Positions 1 through 8,364 of a DNA stretch of 64,000 bases are shown here, in pieces. This stretch comes from Janibacter sp. Soil728 (GTDB lineage Bacteria > Actinomycetota > Actinomycetes > Actinomycetales > Dermatophilaceae). Positions within the stretch are counted from its first letter, which is position 1. Each line of letters starts with the position of its first letter. Position numbers and translations under genes: made by a program. A model generated the notes under the pieces. It was not told where the DNA came from and did no database searches. It worked only from the letters and a program-made list of their open reading frames with translations. Location of the stretch: the NCBI RefSeq assembly GCF_001428305.1, contig NZ_LMRZ01000001.1, positions 124,289 to 188,288 on the forward strand. Direction: 5' to 3'.

Positions 1-129
1 CTTCGTCAGCCGCTCGGCGACCCTCGTCTCATTCGCGGTGCAGGCGCCCTGCCGGCCGGTTACCGTCGAGTCACGTGTTCACCAACGGCGGTGCTGCGGG
101 ATACCTGTGCCGCCCGGGAGGTCCCTGTC

Positions 130-1827
130 ATGCACCCCAGTCGTCGTTCCCTCCTCGCTGGTGCCGGTGGCGCCGCGGCTCTCGCCGCGCTGCCCACCAG
201 CGCCCAGACCCTGTCGATACCGGGCGTCCCGATACCGGACCTCACGGGCCCTGTGGACACACTGGGCTCCACGGGCGCCCTGAGGCCCAGCGACCGGACG
301 GCGCACCTCGCGCACCAGGCCGCCGTCCCCGAGATCTTCCAGGCGCCCAGGCCGGTCGCCTCGCACACCGACGTCATCGTCATCGGGACCGGCTTCGGCG
401 CCAGCGTCAGTGCGCTGCGCCTGGGCCAGGCCGGAGCCCGCGTCGCGATGCTCGAGCGCGGCTCCCGCTGGCCGCACGACCCGTGGCGACGCATCCACGC
501 ATCCGACACCGCGCTCGACGGCCGAGGCGTCTGGCACAAGCGCAGCATCAAGGACCTGCTCGGGCTCGCGCACCCGGTCGACAAGTTCGGCGGGGTCCTC
601 GACGACACGATCTACGAGCACCTGCGGGTGTGGCGCGGAGCAGCGGTCGGCGGTGGCTCCGTCGTCTTCACCGGTGTGCTCCTCGAGCCGCCCAAGGAGT
701 ACTTCGAGCACCTCTTCGGCAGCACCGTCAGCCAGCGCGAGATGCACGAGAAGTGGTACCCCAAGGCCCGCACGATGCTCAACGCCTCGCCGATGCCCGA
801 CGACATCTACCAGGCTGCCCCCTTCGGCCACTCCCGACGGTGGGACAAGCACGCCCGCACGGCCGGCTACGAGATCGAGCAGCTGGACGGCATCTGGGAC
901 TGGGACGTCGTGCGCAAGGAGCTGCAGGGTCGCTCGCGCCGCTCGGCCACGATCGGTGAGAGCAACTACGGCAACGCCAACGGCGCCAAGTGGGACCTCA
1001 CCCTCAACTACCTGCCCGCGGCCGAGGCCACCGGCAAGGTCACCGTCCACCACTGGCACGTCGTCGACCGCATCGGCCAGGACCGTCGTGGTCGCTACAC
1101 CGTCGACCTGCGCGTCGTCGACCCCACGGGTCGCGTCCTGCAGGAGCGGACGCTCACCTGCGACCGGCTCGTCCTCGGCGCCGGCAGCGTCGGCACCTCC
1201 GAGCTGCTCGTGCGCGCCAGGGCCGAAGGCACCCTGCGCCATCTCGACGACTCCGTCGGCGAGGGCTTCGGCACCAACGGCGACGCGGCGATGACCCAGT
1301 TCCTCAATCTCTCCCAGGGGCTGGCCCAGGGCTCGCCCTCCGCATCGACGATCCTCGACCGGTCGGGTGACATCCCTGCACGGATGGAGAACTGGTACAC
1401 GCTCGGTCTGCAGGTCAACGCCGGCATCCTCGGCTCGCTCGGCATGGCGATGGACCCGGCCCGCGCGCGCTTCGTCTACAGCGCGGCCAAGGACGGCGTG
1501 ATCCTCGACTGGCCCAAGGACGGCAACCAGGCCGCCGAGGACTCGCTGCGAGCCATGCAGGACAAGATCGCCGAGGCCAACGGTGTCGGCACCGGCGTGC
1601 CGGTCCTCGGTGTGCCCGACGTCGGGACGAGCTTCACCGCGCACCCGCTCGGTGGCGCGGTGATCGGTGAGGCCACAGACTCCTACGGTCGGGTCAAGGG
1701 CCACCGCGGGCTCTACGTCATGGACGGCGCGGCCATCCCCGGCAGCACCGGTACGGCCAACCCCTCGCTGACGATCACCGCCCTGGCCGAGCGCAACATC
1801 GCGAGGGTCATCGCCGACGGGCGGTAG
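130..1827 (+). CDS. Tat-exported GMC-type cholesterol oxidase-like flavoprotein
   Basis: 565 aa. The start at 130 follows a GGGAGG ribosome-binding site at 116-121 and gives a twin-arginine signal (RRSLLAG) with an Ala-rich hydrophobic stretch, so export by Tat is expected. A GxGxxG dinucleotide motif (GTGFGAS, about residues 85-91) binds FAD. Later motifs match class I (non-covalent FAD) cholesterol oxidases: FGTNGD near 380, a histidine in HPLGG near 503 and an asparagine in TANPSL near 543, which correspond to the active-site His and Asn of that family. The family oxidises a 3-beta-hydroxysterol or similar alcohol to the ketone with release of peroxide. The substrate here is inferred; other GMC alcohol oxidases are possible. 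It is a single gene with no obvious partner nearby. Confidence 0.8.
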   Translation: MHPSRRSLLAGAGGAAALAALPTSAQTLSIPGVPIPDLTGPVDTLGSTGALRPSDRTAHLAHQAAVPEIFQAPRPVASHTDVIVIGTGFGASVSALRLGQAGARVAMLERGSRWPHDPWRRIHASDTALDGRGVWHKRSIKDLLGLAHPVDKFGGVLDDTIYEHLRVWRGAAVGGGSVVFTGVLLEPPKEYFEHLFGSTVSQREMHEKWYPKARTMLNASPMPDDIYQAAPFGHSRRWDKHARTAGYEIEQLDGIWDWDVVRKELQGRSRRSATIGESNYGNANGAKWDLTLNYLPAAEATGKVTVHHWHVVDRIGQDRRGRYTVDLRVVDPTGRVLQERTLTCDRLVLGAGSVGTSELLVRARAEGTLRHLDDSVGEGFGTNGDAAMTQFLNLSQGLAQGSPSASTILDRSGDIPARMENWYTLGLQVNAGILGSLGMAMDPARARFVYSAAKDGVILDWPKDGNQAAEDSLRAMQDKIAEANGVGTGVPVLGVPDVGTSFTAHPLGGAVIGEATDSYGRVKGHRGLYVMDGAAIPGSTGTANPSLTITALAERNIARVIADGR

Positions 1828-1942
1828 GACGCAGAGAACACGCGAGGCGAAGGGGGCGGCCGCGCCACCCCCGTAGTCTGGTCGGGCCCCGGGACCCACC
1901 GTCCCGGGGCCCAGCTGTCACCCACCCCCGGACGGATCCCTC

Positions 1943-3457
1943 GTGAGCACCGCCATGCCTCCCGCCACCGACACCACGACCCCGGACCCCTCCGTCCGGG
2001 CGGCGCTGCGCTCCCCGCGGCTGCTGCGCACCGAGGTCCTCGGGGGGCTCGTCGTCGCGCTGGCCCTGATCCCCGAGGCGATCTCCTTCTCGATCATCGC
2101 CGGCGTGGACCCGAGGGTGGGGCTCTTCGCGTCCTTCACGATGGCGGTGTCGATCGCCTTCCTCGGTGGCCGGCCGGCGATGATCTCGGCGGCCACGGGT
2201 GCCGTCGCCCTCGTCATCGCCCCGCTCATGCGCGAGCACGGCTACGACCACCTCATCGCGACGGTCCTGCTCGCCGGTGTCATCCAGATCGCGCTCGGGG
2301 TCGCCGGGGCCGCGCGGCTGATGCGCTTCATCCCACGCCAGGTGATGGTTGGGTTCGTCAACGCGCTGGCCATCCTCATCTTCATCGCCCAGATCCCCCA
2401 CCTCGTCGACGTGCCGTGGCTGGTCTACCCGATGATCGCGGTCGGCATCGCGATCATCGTCGGCTTCCCCCGGCTGACGAGGGTCATCCCGGCGCCGCTC
2501 ATCGCGATCGTCGCGCTCACGGCCTTCGTCCTGATGGCTGGCGCCGGCGTGCCGGACGTCGCCGACCAAGGACAGCTGCCCGACAGCCTGCCGGCGCTCT
2601 TCCTCCCCGACGTGCCGCTCACCTGGCAGACCTTGCAGATCATCGGTCCCTACGCCCTGGCCATGGCCCTGGTCGGCCTGCTCGAGTCGCTGCTCACGGC
2701 CAAGCTCGTCGACGACATCACCGACACCCACTCCGACAAGACGCGCGAAGCCTGCGGGCAGGGCGCGGCCAATGTCATCACCGGCTTCTTCGGCGGCATG
2801 GGCGGCTGCGCGATGATCGGGCAGACGATGATCAACGTCAAGGCGTCAGGGGCCCGCACCCGGATCTCGACCTTCCTCGCGGGCGTCTTCCTGCTGATCC
2901 TCGTCGTCGGCTTCGGCGACATCGTCGGCCTCATCCCCATGGCCGCGCTCGTCGCGGTGATGATCATGGTCTCCGTCGGCACCTTCGACTGGCACTCGAT
3001 CCGTCCCGCCACCCTGCGTCGCATGCCGAAGTCGGAGACCACCGTCATGCTCGCCACGGTCGCGGTCACCGTCACGACGCACAACCTCGCGATCGGCGTC
3101 ATCGTCGGCGTGCTCGTCGCGATGGTGCTCTTCGCCCGCCGGGTCGCCCACCTCACGCAGACCCACCGCGAGCTCGTGGAGGACGAAGGGGGCGTCACCG
3201 CCGTCTACCGCGTCACCGGAGAGCTCTTCTTCGCCTCGAGCAACGACCTGTACACGCAATTCGACTACGTCGGCGACCCCGAGCGGGTGCGCATCGACCT
3301 CACCGACAGCCACATCTGGGATGCCTCCACGGTGGCCGCCCTCGACGCGATCGCCACCAAGTACGAGCGCAAGGGCAAGAGCGTCGAGGTGACCGGTCTC
3401 AACGCGGCGAGCGCTGAGCGCCACGACCGGCTCAGCGGCGACCTCGGGATGCACTGA
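1943..3457 (+). CDS. SulP family anion permease with C-terminal STAS domain
   Basis: 504 aa. The N-terminal two thirds has about 10-12 hydrophobic segments with typical SulP sequence ([24 protein letters not shown] near residue 40), and the last 100 residues form a cytoplasmic STAS-like domain. SulP proteins move sulfate, bicarbonate or organic anions; the sequence alone does not say which. The GTG start at 1943 is used here, and an in-frame ATG at 1955 is equally possible. The gene stands alone and is followed by a strong hairpin. Confidence 0.85.
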   Translation: MSTAMPPATDTTTPDPSVRAALRSPRLLRTEVLGGLVVALALIPEAISFSIIAGVDPRVGLFASFTMAVSIAFLGGRPAMISAATGAVALVIAPLMREHGYDHLIATVLLAGVIQIALGVAGAARLMRFIPRQVMVGFVNALAILIFIAQIPHLVDVPWLVYPMIAVGIAIIVGFPRLTRVIPAPLIAIVALTAFVLMAGAGVPDVADQGQLPDSLPALFLPDVPLTWQTLQIIGPYALAMALVGLLESLLTAKLVDDITDTHSDKTREACGQGAANVITGFFGGMGGCAMIGQTMINVKASGARTRISTFLAGVFLLILVVGFGDIVGLIPMAALVAVMIMVSVGTFDWHSIRPATLRRMPKSETTVMLATVAVTVTTHNLAIGVIVGVLVAMVLFARRVAHLTQTHRELVEDEGGVTAVYRVTGELFFASSNDLYTQFDYVGDPERVRIDLTDSHIWDASTVAALDAIATKYERKGKSVEVTGLNAASAERHDRLSGDLGMH

Positions 3458-3466
3458 TCTCGGCAG

Positions 3467-3508
3467 TCAAGGACAAGGCGCGTGTCTCGTCACGCGCTGT
3501 GTCCTTGA
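3467..3508. terminator. Bidirectional hairpin between convergent genes
   Basis: TCAAGGACA and GCGCGTG (3467-3484) pair with CACGCGC and TGTCCTTGA (3491-3508) across a six-base loop, with one two-base internal mismatch. It lies 9 bp after the SulP stop and its first three bases are the stop codon of the convergent DUF2809 gene, so it can terminate transcription from both sides. There is no U-tract. Confidence 0.75.
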
Positions 3509-3865
3509 ACCGCGGCGTGCGCCGAGCGCCATCACCCCTGCGCCGAGGACGCTCCCCACGGCGTACCAGCCGATGTCCCGCGGGTCGAAGCCTGACCCCA
3601 GCAGCAGGCTCAGGGCGGGCAACCGCGCCGGGATACCCGTGAGCTGGGCCAGCTCGACGAGCACGCAGGCGACGAAGGCCGCCCCCGCCACCGCCGCGGG
3701 CCGACCACGCCACAGCACCGAGATCGCGAAGCACGCTGCCATCGCGTAGAGCACGCTGCCCGCGGCGTCGGCCCAGGCCAGCTGCCGGACGAGCTGCACG
3801 GCCAGCCCGGCCACGACGACTGCGGCGAGGCACGAGGCGGAGAGGACGCGGGGCACGGGCGCCAT
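3467..3865 (-). CDS. DUF2809 family small membrane protein
   Basis: 132 aa with about four hydrophobic segments and the family signature LLGSGFDPRDIGWYAVG near the C-terminus, plus an ELAQL motif in the preceding helix as in VanZ-like/DUF2809 proteins. Function is unknown. The ATG at 3865 is chosen because the upstream extension is Gly/Arg/Pro-rich and overlaps the divergent promoter region. The C-terminal codons form one arm of a hairpin. Confidence 0.7.
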   Translation of the reverse strand: MAPVPRVLSASCLAAVVVAGLAVQLVRQLAWADAAGSVLYAMAACFAISVLWRGRPAAVAGAAFVACVLVELAQLTGIPARLPALSLLLGSGFDPRDIGWYAVGSVLGAGVMALGARRGSRTQRVTRHAPCP

Positions 3866-3946
3866 CCCACTCCATCGACCTGAGCCCGACCTGTGGACCC
3901 GCCGACCGTGGCCCGGCCCGTCCACCGGGCGTGGCAGGCTCGGCCC

Positions 3947-4477
3947 GTGCCCGGTCACACCGTCCTGCAGCTACCCGTCCCCGCCCTCGAGGGCTGGGTC
4001 AGGGAGCGCACCCGCCACTACGACACGGGCTTCGTCTCGACCGACCCGGGCTTCGGCCATGCGCACATCACGGCACTGGCCCCCTTCGCCCGCTCGCCAA
4101 GGCCCGAGCAGCTGGCGATGATCGCCGACATCGCGGCCTCTACCGCGCCGATCACGGTGCGGCTGAACGAGATCGACCAGTTTCCCGACGGGATCATCCA
4201 TCTGCGACCGGTGCCTGACCACCCCCTTCGCTCCCTGACGGACGCCCTCGTGGCGGCCTTCCCGCAGTACCCGCCCTATGCAGGGAAGTTCGGCCCGCAC
4301 GCGGACCCGCACCTCACCCTCGATGCGGCCTCCGACGTGGTGTCGGTCGAGTCGACCAGGCGTCTGGTCGCCGGACTGGTGCCGGTGACGTGCACGCTCA
4401 CCGAGCTGCAGCTGACCTGGTGGGAGAGCGATCGCTGCCACGTCATGCAGCAGTGGTCGCTCAACCCAGGAGGCTGA
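3947..4477 (+). CDS. 2'-5' RNA ligase/2H phosphoesterase family protein
   Basis: 176 aa. Two histidine motifs typical of the 2H superfamily are visible: HAHIT near residue 36 and HLTL near residue 122. Such proteins hydrolyse or ligate 2',3'-cyclic or 2'-5' phosphodiester bonds. The substrate is unknown. A GTG start at 3947 is chosen because the protein then begins directly with the first beta-strand; an upstream GTG at 3893 would add 18 poorly conserved-looking residues. The 3' end overlaps the convergent neighbour by 17 bp. Confidence 0.65.
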   Translation: MPGHTVLQLPVPALEGWVRERTRHYDTGFVSTDPGFGHAHITALAPFARSPRPEQLAMIADIAASTAPITVRLNEIDQFPDGIIHLRPVPDHPLRSLTDALVAAFPQYPPYAGKFGPHADPHLTLDAASDVVSVESTRRLVAGLVPVTCTLTELQLTWWESDRCHVMQQWSLNPGG

Positions 4478-5075
4478 GCCCCGGTCCCTCGAGGTCGGCG
4501 AGCGCCACGGACCGGCCCGAGATCACCATGAGCAGAGCCAGCGCCGGCCCACGGACCTCTGGTCCGTCGCCGATGGACAGCTCGACATCGTTGGCGTGCA
4601 GGGTGACGCGCTCGGCGCGCTGGCGGCCGCCACCCAGGCCCTCGGAGACGCGGGCCTGGTAGCGCAGGGCCCGCTCGACACCGTCGGCGGAGTAGTCGTG
4701 CCAGATCCCCAGCGGCCGACGGATGTCCTCACCGTGGAGCACCTCCTCGACGAGACGGCTGTCCACCGGGGCGGGCGGACCGCTGCGCCGTGGGGCGACC
4801 TCACGCAGCCGGCTGAGCGTCTCGCGCGGGGTGGCGCCCTGGTTGCGCTCCATGCCCTGCTGGTTCTGCCGGTCGAAGTTGCCGCGCGCCCTCGCCATCG
4901 CCCACACCACGCCGAAGGGGGTGGCCCTCGCGTTGTCGACGAGGTGCGCCGCGACGTCGTGCACGCTCCACCCTTCGCAGAGCGAGGGCTCGCGCCACTG
5001 CTCGTCGGTCAGTCGCTCGAGGTCGTCGGCGAGCGCTGCTCGCTCGGCATGGACCAGTTCCCAGACGTCTGTCAT
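4461..5075 (-). CDS. Maleylpyruvate isomerase/DinB-like mycothiol-dependent family protein
   Basis: 204 aa. The N-terminus (about 1-60: ERAALADDLERLT, SLCEGWSVHDVAAHLV) is the hallmark of the TIGR03083 actinobacterial family, a DinB-like four-helix domain with a metal-binding His (VHDVAAH). Relatives use mycothiol as cofactor, for example maleylpyruvate isomerase. The rest of the protein gives no specific substrate. The gene is single and overlaps the convergent 2H phosphoesterase gene by 17 bp. Confidence 0.75.
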   Translation of the reverse strand: MTDVWELVHAERAALADDLERLTDEQWREPSLCEGWSVHDVAAHLVDNARATPFGVVWAMARARGNFDRQNQQGMERNQGATPRETLSRLREVAPRRSGPPAPVDSRLVEEVLHGEDIRRPLGIWHDYSADGVERALRYQARVSEGLGGGRQRAERVTLHANDVELSIGDGPEVRGPALALLMVISGRSVALADLEGPGLSLLG

Positions 5076-5110
5076 GAGTTCACCCTGTCATCCCGGACCG
5101 ACAGCGGCGA

Positions 5111-5248
5111 CCCTTCGAGACGGTCGCGGAGCGACCTCCTCAGGGAGCGGGGGTGACGGGCCCAGGGTGGCGACCTCCTCAGGGAGCGGAGGCGTCGGGC
5201 CCAAGGTGGCGGCCTCCTCAGGGAGCGGGGGGCGACGGGCCTAGGGTG
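5111..5248. repeat. REP-like hairpin expanded as a 39-bp tandem array
   Basis: The first element forms a hairpin: CCCT (5111-5114) with AGGG (5142-5145), and GGTCGC (5122-5127) with GCGACC (5131-5136). The right part, GCGACCTCCTCAGGGAGCG, then recurs at 5131, 5170 and 5209 with a 39-bp period and spacers of the form GGGCCCAGGGTG. The array ends just before the methyltransferase start, so it forms that gene's leader. The same hairpin family occurs at 16733, 32615 and 55181. Confidence 0.85.
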
Positions 5249-5254
5249 GCGAGC

Positions 5255-5863
5255 ATGGCACCTGAGCAGAGCGAGTGGATGCGGATCGTCGCGGAGGACC
5301 CCCACCACTCCCAGTGGTACATCGACCGTTTCCGCGAGATGGCTGCCCGAGGCGACGACCTCGACGGCGAGGCCCGTCTCGTCGACGCGATGCTCCCGCG
5401 CGGGGCCCGGGTCCTCGACGCCGGCTGCGGTCCCGGCCGAGTCGGCGGCCGGCTGCACGAGCTCGGCCACGACGTCACCGGCGCCGACGTCGACCCCGCC
5501 CTCATCGCCGCCGCGCAGGAGGACCACCCGGGTCCCCGCTGGGTCGTCAGCGACCTGTCCTCGCTCGACCTGCGCGACGACGACGGGGAGCGGACTCCCT
5601 TCGACCTCATCGTGTGCGCGGGCAATGTCATGACCTTCCTCGCGCCGAGCACCCGCGGGGATGTGCTGGCCGGCTTCGCCGACCACCTCGCGGAAGGAGG
5701 GCGCGCGGTCATCGGCTTCGGCGCGGACCGCGGCTATGCCTTCGACGACTTCCTCTCGGACGCGACCGAGGCGGGCCTGCACGAGCAGGTCCGCCTCGGT
5801 GGGTGGGCTCTGGAGCCCTGGACGCAGGACGCTGGCTTCATGGTCAGCATCCTGAGCCGCTGA
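5255..5863 (+). CDS. Class I SAM-dependent methyltransferase
   Basis: 202 aa. Motif I is clear (LDAGCGPGRVGG, about residues 52-63), followed by an acidic residue after strand 2 (GADVDP) and motif II/III-like strands (IVCAGNVM). It belongs to the small Rossmann-fold methyltransferases; the acceptor is unknown. The ATG at 5255 is chosen because the 34 codons upstream are translations of the tandem repeat array. Only 3 bp separate its stop from that of the convergent membrane protein gene. Confidence 0.8.
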   Translation: MAPEQSEWMRIVAEDPHHSQWYIDRFREMAARGDDLDGEARLVDAMLPRGARVLDAGCGPGRVGGRLHELGHDVTGADVDPALIAAAQEDHPGPRWVVSDLSSLDLRDDDGERTPFDLIVCAGNVMTFLAPSTRGDVLAGFADHLAEGGRAVIGFGADRGYAFDDFLSDATEAGLHEQVRLGGWALEPWTQDAGFMVSILSR

Positions 5864-5866
5864 GCG

Positions 5867-6748
5867 TCAGGCGACGGGCCGTCCCTGCAGGACCCGCCAG
5901 GTGTAGGCGGTCGCGATGGACAGCACCGGCGTGACGACGAGGGTGCCGATGCCGCAGGTGCAGATGGCCAGGATGATCAGGCCGATCGCGACGAGGAGCA
6001 GCAGCAGGTTCTCGCCGAGGTGCTCCTTGACGAAGGTGAAGCTCGCGCCGAGGGCGTCGGTGGCCGAGCGCCCCTCGAGGACCGCGTAGTTGGTGTAGTA
6101 GAGCAGGAACAGCACGATGATCCCGGGGATGATGCACAGGACGAACCCGATGGTCGTCGCGACCCACATGATCAGTCCGGCCAGGAGCGCCTGGCCCCAC
6201 GGGATGCGGCTGAACATCGCACCGAAGGACGTGCGTCCGGTGTCGACGACGTCGAGCGCACCGCGCACCAGCGCCAGGCCGAGGGCCCACGAGACGAAGC
6301 CGGTGACGAAGCTGCTGGTGAGGCTGGCGATCTGCGTCTTGACGAAGTCGTCCGGCAGGCCCGTCGCCGGGTCGACCTCGCTGCCCGTGTTGAACGCGCT
6401 ACCGGTGATCGCGAAGTTGATCAGCAGGTTCAGCCCGAAACCGAGGACGAGGATGATCGCGGTGAGCCCGAGGAAGGGCCCGAGGTTCTGGGTGAACTTG
6501 GTCCAGCCGTACTTCACGGCATCGATCGGGCTGTACGCGCCGGAGGCCCCACCGCTCGGCGGCGGCATGCTGCCACCCCCGTAGGGCGGCTGACCACCGT
6601 ACGGAGGCTGACCACCGTACGGAGGCTGGCCGCCGTAGGGAGGCTGGCCGCCGTAGGGAGGCAGGCCGCCCATCGGCGGAGGCGAGCCGTAGGGGGGCTG
6701 GCCGGGCGGCGGCGGCTGGTTCGGTGGCGGTGGCGGCTGGTAGCTCAT
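5867..6748 (-). CDS. Membrane protein with Pro/Gly/Tyr-rich N-terminal repeat
   Basis: 293 aa. The N-terminal 70 residues are low complexity, with repeated GGQPPY hexapeptides and PPPP runs. The C-terminal part holds about four to six hydrophobic stretches (FLGLTAIILVLGFGL near 110; FVLCIIPGIIVLFLLYY near 225; LIILAICTCGIGTLVV near 265). Actinobacteria often attach such disordered tails to integral membrane proteins, where they can mediate protein contacts; no function is assigned. The start at 6748 (MSYQPPPPP) is preferred over an upstream ATG four codons earlier. Confidence 0.75.
   Translation of the reverse strand: MSYQPPPPPNQPPPPGQPPYGSPPPMGGLPPYGGQPPYGGQPPYGGQPPYGGQPPYGGGSMPPPSGGASGAYSPIDAVKYGWTKFTQNLGPFLGLTAIILVLGFGLNLLINFAITGSAFNTGSEVDPATGLPDDFVKTQIASLTSSFVTGFVSWALGLALVRGALDVVDTGRTSFGAMFSRIPWGQALLAGLIMWVATTIGFVLCIIPGIIVLFLLYYTNYAVLEGRSATDALGASFTFVKEHLGENLLLLLVAIGLIILAICTCGIGTLVVTPVLSIATAYTWRVLQGRPVA
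6579..6665. repeat. 18-bp tandem repeat encoding GGQPPY
   Basis: About 4.5 copies of an 18-bp unit of the form TACGGAGGCTGACCACCG, with the last two units nearly identical. The units encode hexapeptides in the N-terminal tail of the membrane protein. Copy number is likely to vary between strains by slippage. Confidence 0.8.
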
Positions 6749-6856
6749 GGGCACACCCAATCCCGCCCGCGATCGTGACGCAAGGACGACACGGCGAAGG
6801 GGAGCGTTCCCCGCGTCGCATTGCGCGCTCAGGCCTGCACGAGCAGGTCTGCGCGC

Positions 6857-8191
6857 TCAGGCCTGAACGAGCAGGTCCCGCGTGATGTCCGCGATCGATG
6901 CGGCACCGACGAGCCCCATCGTCAGGTCGAGCTCACCGAGGACGTTGTCGATGACCGCGCTGACCCCGGCGGCCCCGTCGAGCGCGAGCCCGTAGACGTG
7001 CGGGCGACCGAGCAGGCACGCGTCGGCCCCGAGCGCGAGGGCGACGAAGAGGTCTGCACCGGACCGCACCCCGCTGTCCATGAGGACGGTCGGGTCCGGG
7101 CCGACGGCCTGGCGCACCCGCACGAGCGCGTCAAGGGCCGCGATCGACCGATCCACCTGGCGCCCACCGTGGTTGGACACGACGACTGCGTCGACGCCGG
7201 CGTCGAAGGCCCGCCGTGCGTCGTCCTCGTGGAGCACGCCCTTGAGCACCACGGGCAGGCTCGTGCGCTCCCGGAGCGTGGCGATGTGCTCCCACGACAG
7301 GCCCGGGTTGGAGTAGATGTCGAGGAAGGTCTCGACCGCCGCCCGCGGCTCGGGCGAGCGCAGGTTGTCGCGCACCCCGCCGGGGTGCGTGCGGGACATC
7401 GAGAGCAGGGTGCCGACTCCCCCCTTCGCCGCCCTGGCCGCACGCAGCGGTCGTCGCGGGTCGATACCGAGCGACTGCGCCGCCCGCGCACCAGCACCGA
7501 GCCGCTCGCGGACGAGCTGCATGAATCGCGGGTCCGAGGTGTACTGCGCGATCCCCTCGCCCCGGGCGAAGGGCAGCGAACCCAGATCGAGGTCCTGGGT
7601 ACGCCACCCGAGCATCGTCGTGTCGAGCGTGACCACGAGGGCCTGCGCGCCCGCGGCCTCCGCGCGGCCGATCATCGAGTCGACGAGCTGCTCGTCCGTG
7701 GACCAGTACAGCTGGTACCAGAAGGGGGTGCCGGCCATCGCCCGTGCCGTCGCCTCCATCGGTGAGCAGCCCTGGCAGGAGAAGACATAGGGAATCCCAC
7801 TGGCGTGCGCGCCCTCGGCGATGTGCAGGTCCGCGTCCTGCGCGACGAGACCCGCCGCGCCGACCGGGGCGAGGAGGAGTGGTGCAGCGAGCTCGGTCCC
7901 GAGCACCGTGGTCCGCAGGTCGCGCTCGGTGGTCGCGTGGAGCATCCGCGGCACGACCTGCCACCGGTCGAAGGCAGCCCGGTTGGCCCTCATCGTCGCG
8001 CCCGACCCGGCACCGCCGGCGATGTACGCCCACGCCCTGCGGCTCATCACCGACTGCGCCCGGCTCTCGAGCCGAGCCATGTCGGTCGGCACGGTGGGCG
8101 TGACGCCGAGGGCACCGGGTCGGTAGATCGCGTCCTGCCGCGCGCGACCGCGACCGGCAGCCGAGGGCAGAGGGGTCTGGTGCGTGCTCAT
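6857..8191 (-). CDS. FMN-dependent alpha-hydroxy-acid oxidase, lactate 2-monooxygenase-like
   Basis: 444 aa. The TIM-barrel FMN family is recognised by SNHGGRQVD near residue 338 (active-site His and substrate Arg), LDTTMLGWR, and DSGVRSGAD. The N-terminal region (TPTVPTDMARLESRAQ, YIAGGAGSGATMRANRAAF, VPRML) closely follows mycobacterial lactate 2-monooxygenase rather than glycolate oxidase. The predicted reaction is oxidation of L-lactate to acetate and CO2, or to pyruvate. The ATG at 8191 gives MSTHQTPL. It is cytoplasmic, with no signal peptide, and divergent from the symporter gene. Confidence 0.8.
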   Translation of the reverse strand: MSTHQTPLPSAAGRGRARQDAIYRPGALGVTPTVPTDMARLESRAQSVMSRRAWAYIAGGAGSGATMRANRAAFDRWQVVPRMLHATTERDLRTTVLGTELAAPLLLAPVGAAGLVAQDADLHIAEGAHASGIPYVFSCQGCSPMEATARAMAGTPFWYQLYWSTDEQLVDSMIGRAEAAGAQALVVTLDTTMLGWRTQDLDLGSLPFARGEGIAQYTSDPRFMQLVRERLGAGARAAQSLGIDPRRPLRAARAAKGGVGTLLSMSRTHPGGVRDNLRSPEPRAAVETFLDIYSNPGLSWEHIATLRERTSLPVVLKGVLHEDDARRAFDAGVDAVVVSNHGGRQVDRSIAALDALVRVRQAVGPDPTVLMDSGVRSGADLFVALALGADACLLGRPHVYGLALDGAAGVSAVIDNVLGELDLTMGLVGAASIADITRDLLVQA

Positions 8192-8364
8192 GGCCCGAGG
8201 GTAGGTGAAGTGGCACACACCCGTGAGGACGGCGAAAGCGGACGTTCACCCCGCCGACATGGGCTTTGCGCGCGTTTTCGTGCGTTTGGCGTCATTAGCC
8301 TTCTGTGCACCCCCGGGTTACCTTGCGTTCAGCCACACCCACAACACCACACCGGAAGGAACGC

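Noticed and set aside
3893-3946. Longer N-terminus for the 2H phosphoesterase from GTG at 3893
   Set aside because: The added residues are Arg/Pro-rich without family similarity; the start at 3947 begins directly with the first core strand.
5111-5248. CRISPR-like array
   Set aside because: Units are direct tandem copies with near-identical spacers, only three in number, and no cas genes are present; it matches a REP-type hairpin expansion.
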